Shown here one piece after another: positions 1 through 11,250 of a stretch of 64,000 bases of DNA (position 1 is its first letter; each line of letters begins with the position of its first letter). Location of the stretch: contig NC_085920.1 of NCBI RefSeq assembly GCF_035222485.1, positions 6,820,001 through 6,884,000 of the forward strand, written 5' to 3'. Under the pieces are notes generated by a model, which searched no databases, was not told where the DNA came from, and worked only from the letters and a program-made list of their open reading frames with translations. The position numbers and the translations under genes were made by a program. Origin of the DNA: Podospora pseudoanserina. Its lineage: Eukaryota; Ascomycota; Sordariomycetes; Sordariales; Podosporaceae.

Positions 1-2257
1 TGGACAAGCTCTACGAACAGGACGATATCTCCATCGTCTACTGTTTATTGGTCAACAGAGCCCAGTTTCTGAACGAACAGAAACATCTCAGCAACAGACA
101 AAATGTCAACTCAACACGCGCCATGCTGTGCGAGCTCATTGCCACCCGTATTCTCAGACGGTTCAATGAGGACAATGACGGGCCAGATAACCTGCTTGTT
201 CTGGCGCACATCTTGATTGCTGGGTTTGAGCCATTTCAAAATGCCCCCGAAGAGATCAGGAGGGAGGTGCAGGCTAGTACAGCATGGCATAAGACACTTC
301 CGGCTTTGGAAGTGGCTATCCTAAGCGAGGCCAGAATATTTCTTGCCAGTACTAGTTGCCAAAAAGTGTCAGTCTCTCCCATCTGTCAAGGTCGGAGAAA
401 CTGTGCTGACTGATATCAGGGTTGATGCCATCTATGACGGCCGCGTGATTTACACGCCTTCGAGTTACATGGACTTGATTGCAGACAGATACAAACAGCG
501 GCCTATCTCCCTGTACAATCCCCGAGAAGCGCCATTACTGAACCAGTATCGTCTTTTGGTTCCACGGACCAGAAATTACCTCGAGATTATGCAGTTCTTT
601 ATTTTGTTGGCGTTATACGTCGTGTTTATGGCCGAGAGAGATCCTACACAGTTCAGCAAGCTCGAGATCTGTTTTACGGTGTACGCCATGGGATGGGTTC
701 TGGATCAGTTTGCCACCTTACTAGAGCACGGATGGTATGTCTAGACCGAGTCTATTGCTGCTTTGTCAGTGTCCTGGCTGACAGTCTAATCCAGGCACGT
801 ATACGCCCAAAATCTTTGGTCGTTTCTCGACGTCGGTTTTGCCTTCATTTACTGGATCTACGTGTTCCTCCGCATATATGGCTGGAAGACTGGAAATGCC
901 GAAGCTGATCAGCAAGCTCTTGACGTCCTTGCCATGGGGGCACCGGTCCTTGTGCCGCGGTTGGCGTTCAACCTTCTCTCTGACAATATTGTATTCTTAT
1001 GTCTACGGTCCATGATGTCTGACTTTGCGCTGGTGACTGCGTTGGCCATTTGGTGCTTTTTCGGGTTCTTACTGTCGCTTATGTGGCTCGGAAACGACGC
1101 ATACTCGCCTTTGTAAGCAACTACATACCTAGATCCCAACCTGCCGCTAACTAACCATTCTCCAGTGTCATCAGCAAGTGGATGATATACATCTGGTTTG
1201 GACTGGACGGATCAGGGATCCATCACTCGGTTTGTTGTCTTCGTCTTGGCCAGTTGTCACGGTACTAACAACAGACCAGATTGAGTTTCACAAGATATTG
1301 GGACCAGCTCTTATGGTAGCTTTCGCTTTCTTGGGCAACACCCTCTTCCTCACCATCCTCGTATCGATGCTCTCGACCACATTTGGCACCATCGTCACCA
1401 ACGCCCCAGCCGAGATTCAGTTCCGCCGGGCCGTACTTACCCTTGAGGGTGTCAAAGGCGATGCCATTTTCGCCTATCAACCACCATTTAACCTCATCGC
1501 CATCTTTATCCTCGTACCCCTGAAATTCCTTGCCTCGCCGAGATGGTTCCACAAAATTCATGTCGCGAGTGTCCGTCTGCTCAACCTCCCCCTCCTCCTG
1601 TTCATCGCCGTCGCCGAGCGTAGAGCACTCTGGCCCGGTACCCCAGGAGGTCCACCTACCCAACTCACATCTTTCGTCAAAGCCCAAAAGAAATCCGGGC
1701 TTCACTTCTGGGAAAGATGGAGAATCACCTCCCATAGCGATATCTCGACTGTGTTCGAAGTACCACCACCGGAGTCGGTCCTCGAACAAATAACCACCGA
1801 TGACGACCTAACGCGGCACTTGATCCGGAGGCAGTTCGCCAGAGGAAACAGCCACATAGACTCAGTGGCATCAGAAGCGAGGAAGCAAGCTGCCCAGACG
1901 GCGGCGGCAACGACGGCTGTGGCAACGGCTGCGGGAGGTGCGGCGCCGGGAGGCCCCAAACCTTTGAGCAGACGTGATAGCATCGCGCCGTTTCCTGGGT
2001 TGAGAGCAGAGCTTCAGGAGGTGCTTAGTGAGAGTGATGAAATGAGCAATATTACCGCGAGGTTGGAGGCGTTGGAGGAGAGCACGCAGAGGATAGAGGA
2101 GTTGTTGGAGAGGTTAGTTGGTGTGAAGCAGGGGAAGAGCCCGAGGATAGAGCAAGAGGATGATGGTGTTTCAGAAGCGGGATCGCCGTCTGGGTCGAGG
2201 AAGGAGTCGGTTGCGGTTTCGTCAGAGCATGATCCTGGCGAGAGTCCATGGATATAA
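1..2257 (+). CDS. yvc1: Vacuolar TRP-type calcium channel YVC1, 5'-truncated by the window
   Basis: Probable non-selective cation channel that releases Ca2+ from the vacuole. The gene enters from the left edge; base 3 starts the first complete codon. Exons: 1-367, 420-734, 795-1112, 1166-1229, 1280-2257. The four introns are 50-60 nt, and each joins the reading frame exactly (for example CQK-VVDAIYDGR across 368-419). About 679 residues are visible. Hydrophobic segments lie near LEIMQFFILLALYVVF, VGFAFIYWIYVFLRIYG and FALVTALAIWCFFGFLLSL; the pore region around WFGLDGSGIHHS is followed by a last membrane helix (LMVAFAFLGNTLFLTILV). The cytosolic tail carries Ala-rich and Ser/Pro-rich disorder and a short predicted coiled coil (ITARLEALEESTQRIEELL). 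The family call rests on remembered similarity to fungal YVC1 over the cytosolic N-terminus and pore. The true start codon lies outside the window. Confidence 0.88.
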
Positions 2258-3545
2258 AAGTACTACCCATTGCGTGTTGAAAGACTTATGGAAGCATGGC
2301 GTTGGAGCTATGGGAATATGCTTATGTATTGGCTGGTAGATTAGAGGCTTGGTGGCAGCGTTGTCTTTAGGGTTAGTCTATCATATCAAGTTGAGTGAAT
2401 AACTTGTCCGATTCATCTGATCCTCTGCCATTTACATTTCCATTTTGTCTAAGCAGGAGGAGCAAACAGGCAACAACTGCATCCCAAGACTATTGCCTGT
2501 GTCACAACGCGCTTCTGACACTTCTCAGTTGCCGACTGACATACTCCTCTCTTTTACACTCATGACATCTGGCCAAGCAGCCCACAACTCAAAACTATAT
2601 CACTTGTCCTCTTTACAGCAGTGTACAGCTACCACCCTCGCCACACATTGACAAAACACTGAGAAAGAAAATGTGCCAAACAGGCCACTATAAAGACTTC
2701 CACTACCACCACCGCTGGGCAGTCGTCACGGTCTCTTGCCACCCAGGCTACGGCTTCGACAACTACCCCTATCTGTTCAATAGATAGGCAAAGCCATATC
2801 CGCAGATAGTAGTGGCGCAGGGGCATCTATATCCCACCTGGTAGGTTTTCCCTACAACGAGGAACAGTTAGGAAGTATGAGGTAATTTGCTGACGATATC
2901 GTGGGTGAAATTAGCGACCTTAGGGGACAGTACGATAGAAATTACACGAGAATGCTGGTGAAGAATCGGCATGGATTTCGCTGGGGGTTGGGGCCGAGTA
3001 GGCAGGACCGAGGGAGGGATTTCACTTGTGTTATTCGTGAGATATATTGGCATCATCTAAGAGGGACAGCGGAAGGCAAAGATGATATCGGTTGATATTT
3101 TGTACATTTTCTCTTCTTCATACAGACTCGTGACATATAATAGGTAGAGCCCATCCTTGGTGCGGCCTTCTACATGTTCAAGGCACGTAGTTCAACTTTG
3201 GGAAAACCAACGACGCTATCACCAATGGCATGTCTCCTGTTTTTGCTTGCATTTGGTGAAATCTTATTGACCTGGTGCTGCTCATGTGAGAAGTATGATC
3301 AAGAAACTCATACTTGTCTCATGCTCATCACGTGCCCCACCCGCTGAAAAGTCCTTGTCAAAATTCCCGCTTGGTGCTCACTCTTTTCACACACATCAAC
3401 CACTTACCAAATCCGGCCCAAAAGCGAAGCTATCCACAACTAGCTTCTTCTCTTTCTTTCTCAGCCAAGCACGGAAACACCAGACCGCCCCCCACGGCAA
3501 TAACCCCGTACCTATCAACACACATTTTACACACACACCATCAAA
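2258..3545. other. Intergenic spacer, yvc1 to mtq2
   Basis: Presumed 3' UTR of yvc1 followed by the promoter of the next gene. Only short, non-protein-like frames occur on either strand. The last 200 bases before the next ATG are rich in C and A, a common composition for ascomycete 5' leaders. I see no RNA gene or repeat here. Confidence 0.6.
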
Positions 3546-4304
3546 ATGCTCCCCACCCCCTCCACCTCCCATGTCCCCTACACCCTTGTCTACGAACCAG
3601 CAGAAGACTCCTTCCTCCTCCTCGACACCCTCTCCTCCCCCACCTCCCTCACCTTCCACACCTCCCACTTTCCCCCCTCATCCCCCACCCCTCTAGTCCT
3701 CGAAATCGGTCCCGGCTCCGGCGTGGTCCTGGCCTTCCTCACCGCCCACGCCAACCACATCTTCTCCCGCCCCGACATCCTTACCCTCGGCATCGACATC
3801 AACTCCTTCGCCTGCGCCTCCACCACCAAAACCATCTCCCTCGCCTCCCAAGACCACCCCACAACATCAGGGGAATTTCTCTCCGCCGTTCAAGGCGATC
3901 TCACTTCTTGCTTGAGAGGGAGACAAGTCGACGTCCTGGTCTTCAACCCCCCTTATGTTCCCACTGAAGATTTACCAGCCCTGCCTGAGAGGCTGAGGGA
4001 AAAGAAGGAGGGCAAAGTGACGTTTGAGGAGGAGTCTAAACTCTTGGAGCTGTCTTATGCAGGTGGGAAAGACGGGATGGAGACGACGGATAGGGTTATC
4101 GACAATTTGGGGGATGTCCTCAGCGAGCGGGGGGTCGCCTACTTGCTGTTGTGTGCGGGGAATAAGCCCGAGGCGGTGAAGCAAAGGATTAGGGAGATGG
4201 ACAATGCTGGGGAGGGGAGACGGTGGAAGGCAGAGACAGTAGGAACGAGTGGGCGGCAGGCGGGGTGGGAGAAGTTGCAGATTGTGAGGATATGGAGGGA
4301 GTGA
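3546..4304 (+). CDS. mtq2: eRF1 glutamine N5-methyltransferase catalytic subunit (MTQ2/HEMK2 type)
   Basis: Class I SAM-dependent methyltransferase expected to methylate the Gln of the GGQ motif of release factor eRF1, acting with a TRM112-type zinc partner. It is a single exon of 252 residues, the usual length for the family. The SAM-binding motif I (VLEIGPGSGVV) lies at residues 51-61. The diagnostic NPPY substrate-binding motif is at 134-137 in the context VFNPPYVPT, and an acidic SAM-ribose position follows in LGIDIN at 81-86. The start is the first ATG in frame after a CA-rich leader and matches the family's short N-terminus (YTLVYEPAEDSFLLLD). Codons are very C-ending in the first half, without other oddity. 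The family assignment is firm; eRF1 as substrate follows from the family. Confidence 0.92.
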   Translation: MLPTPSTSHVPYTLVYEPAEDSFLLLDTLSSPTSLTFHTSHFPPSSPTPLVLEIGPGSGVVLAFLTAHANHIFSRPDILTLGIDINSFACASTTKTISLASQDHPTTSGEFLSAVQGDLTSCLRGRQVDVLVFNPPYVPTEDLPALPERLREKKEGKVTFEEESKLLELSYAGGKDGMETTDRVIDNLGDVLSERGVAYLLLCAGNKPEAVKQRIREMDNAGEGRRWKAETVGTSGRQAGWEKLQIVRIWRE

Positions 4305-4918
4305 GATGTTGAGGTTTGTGAAACCAGAAAATGGATGGGTTGCTCTTGAAAGCGTAATGCTGTGGATAAGAGTCGAAAAAAAATACGGGAGGTTGAATTC
4401 TTAACATATCGTCATATGCCATGATCAATATATGGCATATATGTGTTTGATCGTATGGCAAATATATATGAGTCGGAGTATCGAGGTGTCATTGTTAACG
4501 CGTCCGTCCTACCCTCGGTGAGTAAGAACACTATGAATACAGGCCGTTTTGTCTCCTCCCCCATATATCAGAAAATCAAGAACGTACCCCTTGGCAGTCT
4601 TTTTGCAGTATCAAATCATCCATCCAGTAACGCCAAATTCAGAATTCCCTGCCGCTTTTCACGTCTCCGCTATGTTTTGTTGATGGTCAAAACGCAAAGA
4701 GTGCTCACGCACATATGTTGTGTGATCTCTCGTGTCTCCTCGTCCTCCTCCGGTGGATTTGTGCGCGCCTAGTCGAGCTGCTTCTGCCTGTCGCCATCGA
4801 ATCGCCCATACGTTGCCGATGAAAAGCGCAGGTAGGGACACCTTGGGCGCATCGTTTGGCAGCACCCCAACCAGCGGCCAGGTCCGTAGTCCAACCTGAT
4901 GTTCCCAAGTTTCCCAGC
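4305..4918. other. Convergent 3' spacer, mtq2 / smd1
   Basis: Tail-to-tail region holding the presumed 3' UTRs of mtq2 (+) and the Sm-D1 gene (-). It contains AT-rich stretches around 4370-4470 that could carry polyadenylation signals. No coding frame is supportable. Confidence 0.55.
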
Positions 4919-5559
4919 TTAACCCCTTCCTCTGCCACGGCCACCGCGACCGCCTCTTCCTCCACGCATACCACGGCCACCGCGACCGCCGCCTCTGGCA
5001 CCACCACGATCCACTTCCTTGCGGGCCTTGTTCTTGGGCTTGGAAGAGTCGTCGATCAAGAGCGAGTCGAGGGGAAGCGAATCGGGGAGGATGTAATCTT
5101 TCGAGCTTGATGTTAGTAATTTGTCCTTTGAATTTTGTATTGGACCGCCAACTACTCACAACGAATGGTGCTTCCGCGCTACAGAACCGGAACAGTCAGT
5201 GGCTTGTTCTTTGACGGCGTTTTGATTTCTAGAGCAATACGTACAACATTAAGAGTCTCCAGCTGAATCATTTCTTGCCCGCGAGGCGTCATCTTGACAT
5301 TTCGGAGCGCCGTGTTCATTTGTGGCGAGACGGAGGCGATAGTTCCAGAGATGATGGTGCCGCTATATACCTTCCCTATTAGCCTTCCGCTGACAATATT
5401 CCTTGCAAGAGATTATTTTGTCGTACCCCTTCAGTTCAATCGTCACTGACTCGTTCTGGCATTTCATAAGAAATCTGGCGGCGAGAGTAATCGTTAGCTT
5501 TGGGCATTGCGCAAGGCTGCTGCTGGCTGGAGGGCCTATGCGTACCTGACGAGCTTCAT
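4919..5559 (-). CDS. smd1: Small nuclear ribonucleoprotein Sm-D1
   Basis: Core spliceosomal Sm protein that forms the heptameric ring on U1, U2, U4 and U5 snRNAs. Five exons on the minus strand: 5546-5559, 5427-5474, 5245-5362, 5160-5178, 4919-5097. They give 125 residues. The spliced protein starts [20 protein letters not shown], continues through the Sm1 motif ([17 protein letters not shown]) and the Sm2 core (LETLNVRGSTIRYYILPDSL), and ends in an RG-rich tail ([12 protein letters not shown]) typical of SmD1, which is a substrate for arginine methylation. The four introns are 62-71 nt with good donors and branch sites (for example ACTAAC in intron 4). Exon 1 is only 14 nt and exon 4 only 19 nt. 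All junctions preserve the frame and the conserved Sm fold, so the model is well supported. Confidence 0.93.
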
Positions 5560-6053
5560 CTTGGCGGTCTCTGAGTATTGTCGAAGTATTAAGATAGAGG
5601 GCTCGTGGAAAGCTTGAGGCTGATTTTCGCCGTTGTTTATCGTCTTGTTGGATCGCAATCGTTGGTCTTGCCGGAGATGGTGAATAGTGGAGCTCTCAAG
5701 GTTGATGGCAGCGCGACGCGAAATTTGGAGCACGGGGCCGTGCACGTGCTCCCATTCCGGGTTAGGGTTGTTTGCAGTGTTGTCAACTGCTGTACCAACA
5801 CTGCTTTATTAAGGAGTACTATCTCCTGCCGTTCCACATCGTATGCTTTTGAATTCTCCTCCAGTATGCATTGATGTATAGCCAAAATAGGCCCTGAAGC
5901 TACCATGGGTAATGTAGTAAGCGCAGATCTAGACTAAGATGAGAGACCACCCCCAGACCAAACTTCGACTATGTACAACTACTTCTCGCTATGCGTCTTG
6001 ATTGGTGTTTCTCTAAGCTGGTTTAGCTTATGGTACATAGGTGGCTCGCACAT
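5560..6053. other. Spacer, pkr1 3' end to smd1 promoter
   Basis: Lies between two minus-strand genes. It should hold the smd1 promoter and the pkr1 3' UTR. No protein-like frame or RNA gene is seen. Confidence 0.5.
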
Positions 6054-6569
6054 TTATTTCTCCTTCTCGTTCTCATTCTCAGAGACCTTCTCCCATTCAT
6101 CCTCAGTGCTGACGCCGCTTTTAAGTCCCTGGCTAGATCCTGGCTCCTCCGCTGGTACCCTCAGCTTCAACTCGCCCTGGTTTTCTGCTGGCTCGACAAC
6201 GGTGCTGACCGCCGCTGCTTCCGGTGTTGGCTTCTTCCCTTTGCCTAAGCTCGCCGTTGACTTCGATGCCTCCACCTCGGTCTCGCTGTCGTCGGAGGAT
6301 GTTGGGATCTGAGCCGCCTTGGCCTTTCGCGCCTTCTCTTCCTCCTGTATTTGATGAATGATCAACTCGCCCGCGAACCAATTGATAGACATCCACAGGC
6401 CGGCACAGATACCCGAGAGGATAATAAAGTGAATACTGTATGTGGCAAGCAACATGGCGGCCAACACCACCTGCAGGGCGGCAAAGGTGACATTCGTGGC
6501 TACAAGGAGCGTTGGTGTCGGTCCTGGGGTGAAGATGGACTCCCAAAGGTTCTGGAAAAACGAGGCCAT
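6054..6569 (-). CDS. pkr1: V-type ATPase assembly factor PKR1
   Basis: Small ER membrane protein of the Pkr1 family, needed for assembly of the V0 sector of the vacuolar H+-ATPase. Single exon, 171 residues. The N-terminal half is the conserved family core: MASFFQNLWESIFTPGPTP, followed by two closely spaced hydrophobic helices (LLVATNVTFAALQVVLAAML and IHFIILSGICAGLWMSINW), then a charged stretch (QIQEEEKARKAK). The C-terminal half is acidic, low-complexity and probably disordered (DDSETEVEASKS, ending SENENEKEK). The start is the only ATG that begins the conserved core. The V-ATPase subunit E gene lies about 37 kb downstream in the same window, probably by coincidence. Confidence 0.88.
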   Translation of the reverse strand: MASFFQNLWESIFTPGPTPTLLVATNVTFAALQVVLAAMLLATYSIHFIILSGICAGLWMSINWFAGELIIHQIQEEEKARKAKAAQIPTSSDDSETEVEASKSTASLGKGKKPTPEAAAVSTVVEPAENQGELKLRVPAEEPGSSQGLKSGVSTEDEWEKVSENENEKEK

Positions 6570-8328
6570 GATTGTGGGTTCGGAGTTGTCGACTGGAGTT
6601 GGAAAGGTATGATGTTGAGGTCTTGAAGTTTTGCGCAGGGACCGGCTAGCGTGGTGGTCTACAGGCGGGGTTTCGACGTCGTCGCAAATACTGGTAGTTG
6701 TTACGGAAGACTGAGTACAGGATTGTCAGCAATCAAGCAGTGGGTAAAGTGACATTTAATAATGAGACGGCCTGCCGAAGCCCAGCCCCGAAAGAGTGTC
6801 CAAAACCTGGCAGTAGCAGCCTGGCAATCGTCGCATGCCACGGTGGCAGGAACGGGCAAAAGAGGCCACATACATACAGTGATCTCGAAGAGATGAACAG
6901 CTGATCTGTCACTTCGGGTCCCAAGACAGCACGTCGAGTCGCGGGGTGATGCAGAATGTGGTTGTGGTTGGGCAGAGATGACGAACCGCGACGACGCCGT
7001 TCAAGGGACAGAAAACTGAAAGCCGTAGTCCACAGCCGTGCCAAGCGTCCACACTCACTGGAGCAACGGTTTTCCACAAGCACCGAGAAAGAGTGCGGAC
7101 AAACAGGAACAACACAACCAAGAGGCCAAGAAAGGACATCAAAGACCAGGAGGACTGAGCAATCAATACTGGGCGCAGATGTCCATAAACTGAAAACGCT
7201 TCGGGCGCCGTTGTCGAGCGCTGTGCTGCTCTACAGCGGCAATAAATCAATGTGACGGCGGGATTGCGCAGGCAAGGAGGGGTCCTCTGGCGTCAGCGAT
7301 GGCTTCCATCTATGGACTTCCACCTTCCGCATCGGCATCAACCGGCGAGGCCTGCATCTGAAAATAGCCTTCTCCCGTCGAACAATTCCTCTCTGGCTTG
7401 GGTCACACTCTGAATCCAACATCGGGAACGCGAAAGCTGATCAGGCAGAACAAACCACTGACCTCAGCACGGGGGGCATGCGGACATTGGTGGGGTTGAG
7501 TTCAAGTGACAAGCCGAGCCAAGACGGACCAGGGCCAACGCCAGAGAACATGTGCCGACCAGGATGTGTAAGAGTGCCCAGACGTGTATTCGTGGTGTAT
7601 GCTGTGCACAGTACAGCGTAGAGAGCCCCGAGGTGGAGAGGGCCACAGAGACTGAAAGCATCCGCCGTAGGGTTCAGTGTACAGACAGATCTGGTCTTCT
7701 ACAGGAATGTCACAAATTCCATTATCAGCTGTCCAGTCACTCATTCCAAGCCATTCGAGATCGAGAACAGCCCAAGTCGAAATCTGGGGTTGGAGGCGCT
7801 ATTCCCAATTTGGCCTTGTTTGCCGTCTGGACCAGCTTGGCTTGGCCGCTGCTCCGCTCGTGCCTGTTGCCCTGTGCGCTCGGGAGCGGGTGGATCTCTC
7901 CACACAGGGAAACGGTACGCATTCACCTGCCCACAACAACACTGTATTGATACGTTCGCGTCGAGAACGGGCATTTTGGCACGTCTCCTGCCATCGTTTG
8001 AATCATCAGTCCATCATCGTCGTTCCTCCTGAGTTGTTACCTTATATAATAGGCGCCATCAGCAGCATCAAAACTTGTATTAGTGCGCCGGGCCATTCAA
8101 GCTTCCCGAAACTCAGTTACAAACGGCGCATAGAAAGCCAGGCCCCAGCCGGTCCCATCGACAACGCGAGCCGCCGGTACGCTTGTCGAGAAATATTTGT
8201 GTTTCCGTTCAGTCAACTTCACAACTTCGGGTTGCTGGCGGGGCATCTCCAAACGAGAGGATACCAGCAGGGGTATCCTGCCGGGCGATGAGAGTTGCTC
8301 GCTTGGCCTGAAAGAGGCTCCGTCAGCC
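6570..8328. other. Divergent intergenic region, pkr1 / F-box gene
   Basis: Head-to-head spacer of about 1.8 kb that must contain both promoters. Short frames on both strands have compositions unlike the neighbouring genes. An in-frame ATG at 8197 precedes the chosen F-box start at 8329, but the peptide between them does not look conserved. No RNA gene was recognised. Confidence 0.5.
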
Positions 8329-11079
8329 ATGGACACCCCAATCGAAGCACCCAGCGGAACGCCTCAAGGAAACTCTACTCAAGTTGTTACCGACTATATT
8401 AGAGAGAAGGACCAAGAGCGCAATGTTACCCCCAGACAGGATAGACCCCTCACCTTGCTCGAACTTCCAGTCGATATTTTGCAGTTGATCGTTAAGGAGG
8501 TATCTTTGTTCCTATCAAGCCTTCATGCGAGTGCCGTACTGACATGGTGCCCTCCAGATCACTCATACAAACGATCTGACAGCACTTGCCTTGACGAACT
8601 CGGCTCTACACGGGCTTGCTACACCTCTGATATACTCACGGTTCGACATTGTTTGGCCAGATGGACACATCACGGCAACAGAATCCAAGAGCGTGGACGC
8701 CTTGACCTACGGACTCAAGACGCTGTGTCTCGGAAGCGCTTTTGTTCGCACCATGCGCAGAGCATTTCCACGAAATATGCGTCAACTTGCTAAGTTCAAT
8801 GGTAACGAGTATGCACAATACATCAAGAAGTTCTCGCTGGGCAACGGGCCGGCCGACTGGGTTGCTGAGTACATGATCAGTAAAGAGAGTGGAACAATGC
8901 TTGGGACCATGGTGGCACTCGCGATCGCCAAAATGAAAAACCTCGAGACGTTCATATGGGACATGCCCACCGGTGTGCTGTCCGACATCTTCATGGCGCT
9001 GGCATCCTTGGCTGAGCAGCCCGACAGAGACTGTAAGCTCAGCAGGGTCTGGGTCCGCTGGCATGACAACTCGGAGCAGTCCGGCAACTCTGCTTCTCAG
9101 AACGGAAATCCAGTGGCGGGTACAACTGCACTTGTTCCCCAAGGGAGCCATGTCACGGCTGTGGGAATAATGCTTCCAGAAAACGCCGCCCACCCTTCAC
9201 CTCGGCCTCCAGTCTCTTACGCGAATTACCACTGCGAATACCCAACTTTTAGCGTCTTGCCTCCACTCACGAGCTTGACCGTGCTGGACATTGACGAAGT
9301 GGCCTACCTGGACGAGATGGCCATACTTATAGAGCGCTCCAAGGATACGCTTCAAGAACTCCGCGTGGGTATCTCAGCAAATGCGGTACACAAGGACTTT
9401 GCTCAGGCTTGGGATGGGCCTGGCTTACGACAAGTGGACCACAAAGCCCAGTTTCCAGGAGGCAGCACAATTGGCGAGAGGCGTCTAGGGGGCGTTATCG
9501 GTGTCCTGGTTGGGAAGATCTACGACATCAGGCAACACCGCTCTTTGAGAAGCAAGATGAAGCTCGTGGCCGTTGCTGGTTCTGCCACAGAGAACAACGC
9601 TTCGCCAACCACACCAGTCTCGACAGCCTCCTCACAGTCACCATTAACTGGGAACTCCTCACCCAATAGCGCTTCCGGGCCATCGCAGACTCAGCAGTCC
9701 GAAGACGATACTGCTGCGGACAAAGGACAGCCGAATGCCTCTGACAAGAAGAAAGATGGGTTGAAAGGTGGCAGGGGTAGTAAGCCGACAGCTGTCCCTA
9801 ACAAGGTTCTGGACGGCAAACTCAAACTACAGACCCTTGAGCTCGAGCGAGTGACACTATCACTGCATGTCTGCAGGCAGGCGTTAGATTGGACGGTGTT
9901 GACAAATCTGACGCTCCTCGACTGTGCCCAGCACGAGAACCTATGGAAGATGCTACGCAAGAATTTTCAGCCGACATCTCTCAACAACGGAATCAGCCTT
10001 TCTCCCAACGGGTCCAGGATGGCAGCATCAAACGCGCCCTTGCAGTACCATCTCGCCCTCAAGTCTCTTCATACAGACGCTACTACCTTGGCTCTAGTCA
10101 ACTTCATCAGAGAGACCCTTGCGCCTAACACCCTCGAAGTCTTGTTCTTGCAAGATCGCAGACGAAGTTCCACCCCCCCAATTCCGCTGGCTGAAATCTT
10201 CAAAGGTTGTCTGAGAAGACATCCACAAAGCCTGCGGAAACTCCTGCTGGATAGCTCTGTCAAACCCCCTGCCAACCCCAATGCTGCTAATAACGACAAC
10301 ACCAGGTGGAGGAATTGGACTCTAAGTACGGAGGTTGTACAGTACCTCACCAGCGGACGCATGGTCAATCTGAGGGAATTGGCCGTGTCGTTGGAATACA
10401 AGGACTGGGTAAGCAAATTACTTTGTCTTTCCCTTAAAAGGGACCAAGCTAACAGACTATATAGCACACCTTCCTACAACGCCTCGTCAACCTTCAGCAG
10501 CTGCGTTCTCTTAACATTGCTCACGTGGCAGACTACCCAGGCGGGAAACCCGAACCGCGAGAGCTCGCCCATCAGATTGCAGACATTATTACCCTGAGAC
10601 TCGAAATTCGGCTTTGCTACGTTGGTGTCGGTAGTAAATGCTTTGAAATGCTTGAATCCCGCGAGACAGGTTCATCAAGCGCAGCAGACTCCAGTGGTGG
10701 AACAACCACGCCGGATATTCCGGCTCCTCCAGCAACAGCGAATCCCTTCACTGGGCAGATGAACGGCATATTTTCCAATAATGGCTTCAACAACATCAAC
10801 GCCGGTGCAACGTCAGCCAATGGGGTTGATTTGGGGGATGCGGAGGATACATCGGAAGACGAGAATGACCACCAGTCGGACAACTCGGATGAGCAGTCTG
10901 AGAATGACGAAGACGAAGGGGAGCTCGAGGAAGAAGATGAAGACGACGACAACACTCCTACCACGGCGACTAGCGATCCCGAGGAGACACAAAGTGAGGA
11001 TGACGGGGATGAGGATGATGACCAGACCACAGGGACTGGGATAGGAGGCACCATGGCTGGGACGAACAGCACTAACGCC

Positions 11080-11116
<37 letters not shown>

Positions 11117-11250
11117 GTGCGGACTTGGTCGATGAGTATGACGACGGCTGGGTCGAGCCAGGGGCTAATTCGGTGAAGCTACGGCTGAGGGAGATCTTGT
11201 TCTATGATGACAAGGTTGCTATCTTCAAGGCTAGGCATGGAAAGTTGTAG
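8329..11250 (+). CDS. F-box protein with acidic and poly-Asn C-terminal regions
   Basis: Likely substrate adaptor of an SCF ubiquitin ligase. Exons 8329-8499, 8558-10408 and 10465-11250 give about 935 residues. The F-box spans roughly residues 41-85: LTLLELPVDILQLIVKE, then across intron 1 ITHTNDLTALALTNSALHG. Downstream are leucine-rich segments suggestive of a degenerate repeat solenoid (TSLTVLDIDEVAYLDEM, LQTLELERVTLSLHV, LTNLTLLDCAQHENLW). They are interrupted by a Ser/Thr/Gln-rich linker. The tail is strongly acidic (EDENDHQSD, EEEDEDDDN) with 12 consecutive Asn. Introns of 58 and 56 nt keep the frame; the last exon starts HTFLQRLVNLQQLRSL. I do not recognise a named orthologue or a substrate. 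The upstream in-frame ATG at 8197 is less likely because its peptide is not protein-like. Confidence 0.8.
11080..11115 (+). repeat. (AAC)12 trinucleotide repeat inside the F-box gene
   Basis: Twelve uninterrupted AAC codons encode a poly-asparagine tract in the acidic tail of the F-box protein. Every codon is the same, so the tract is prone to slippage and probably varies in length between strains. Confidence 0.95.
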
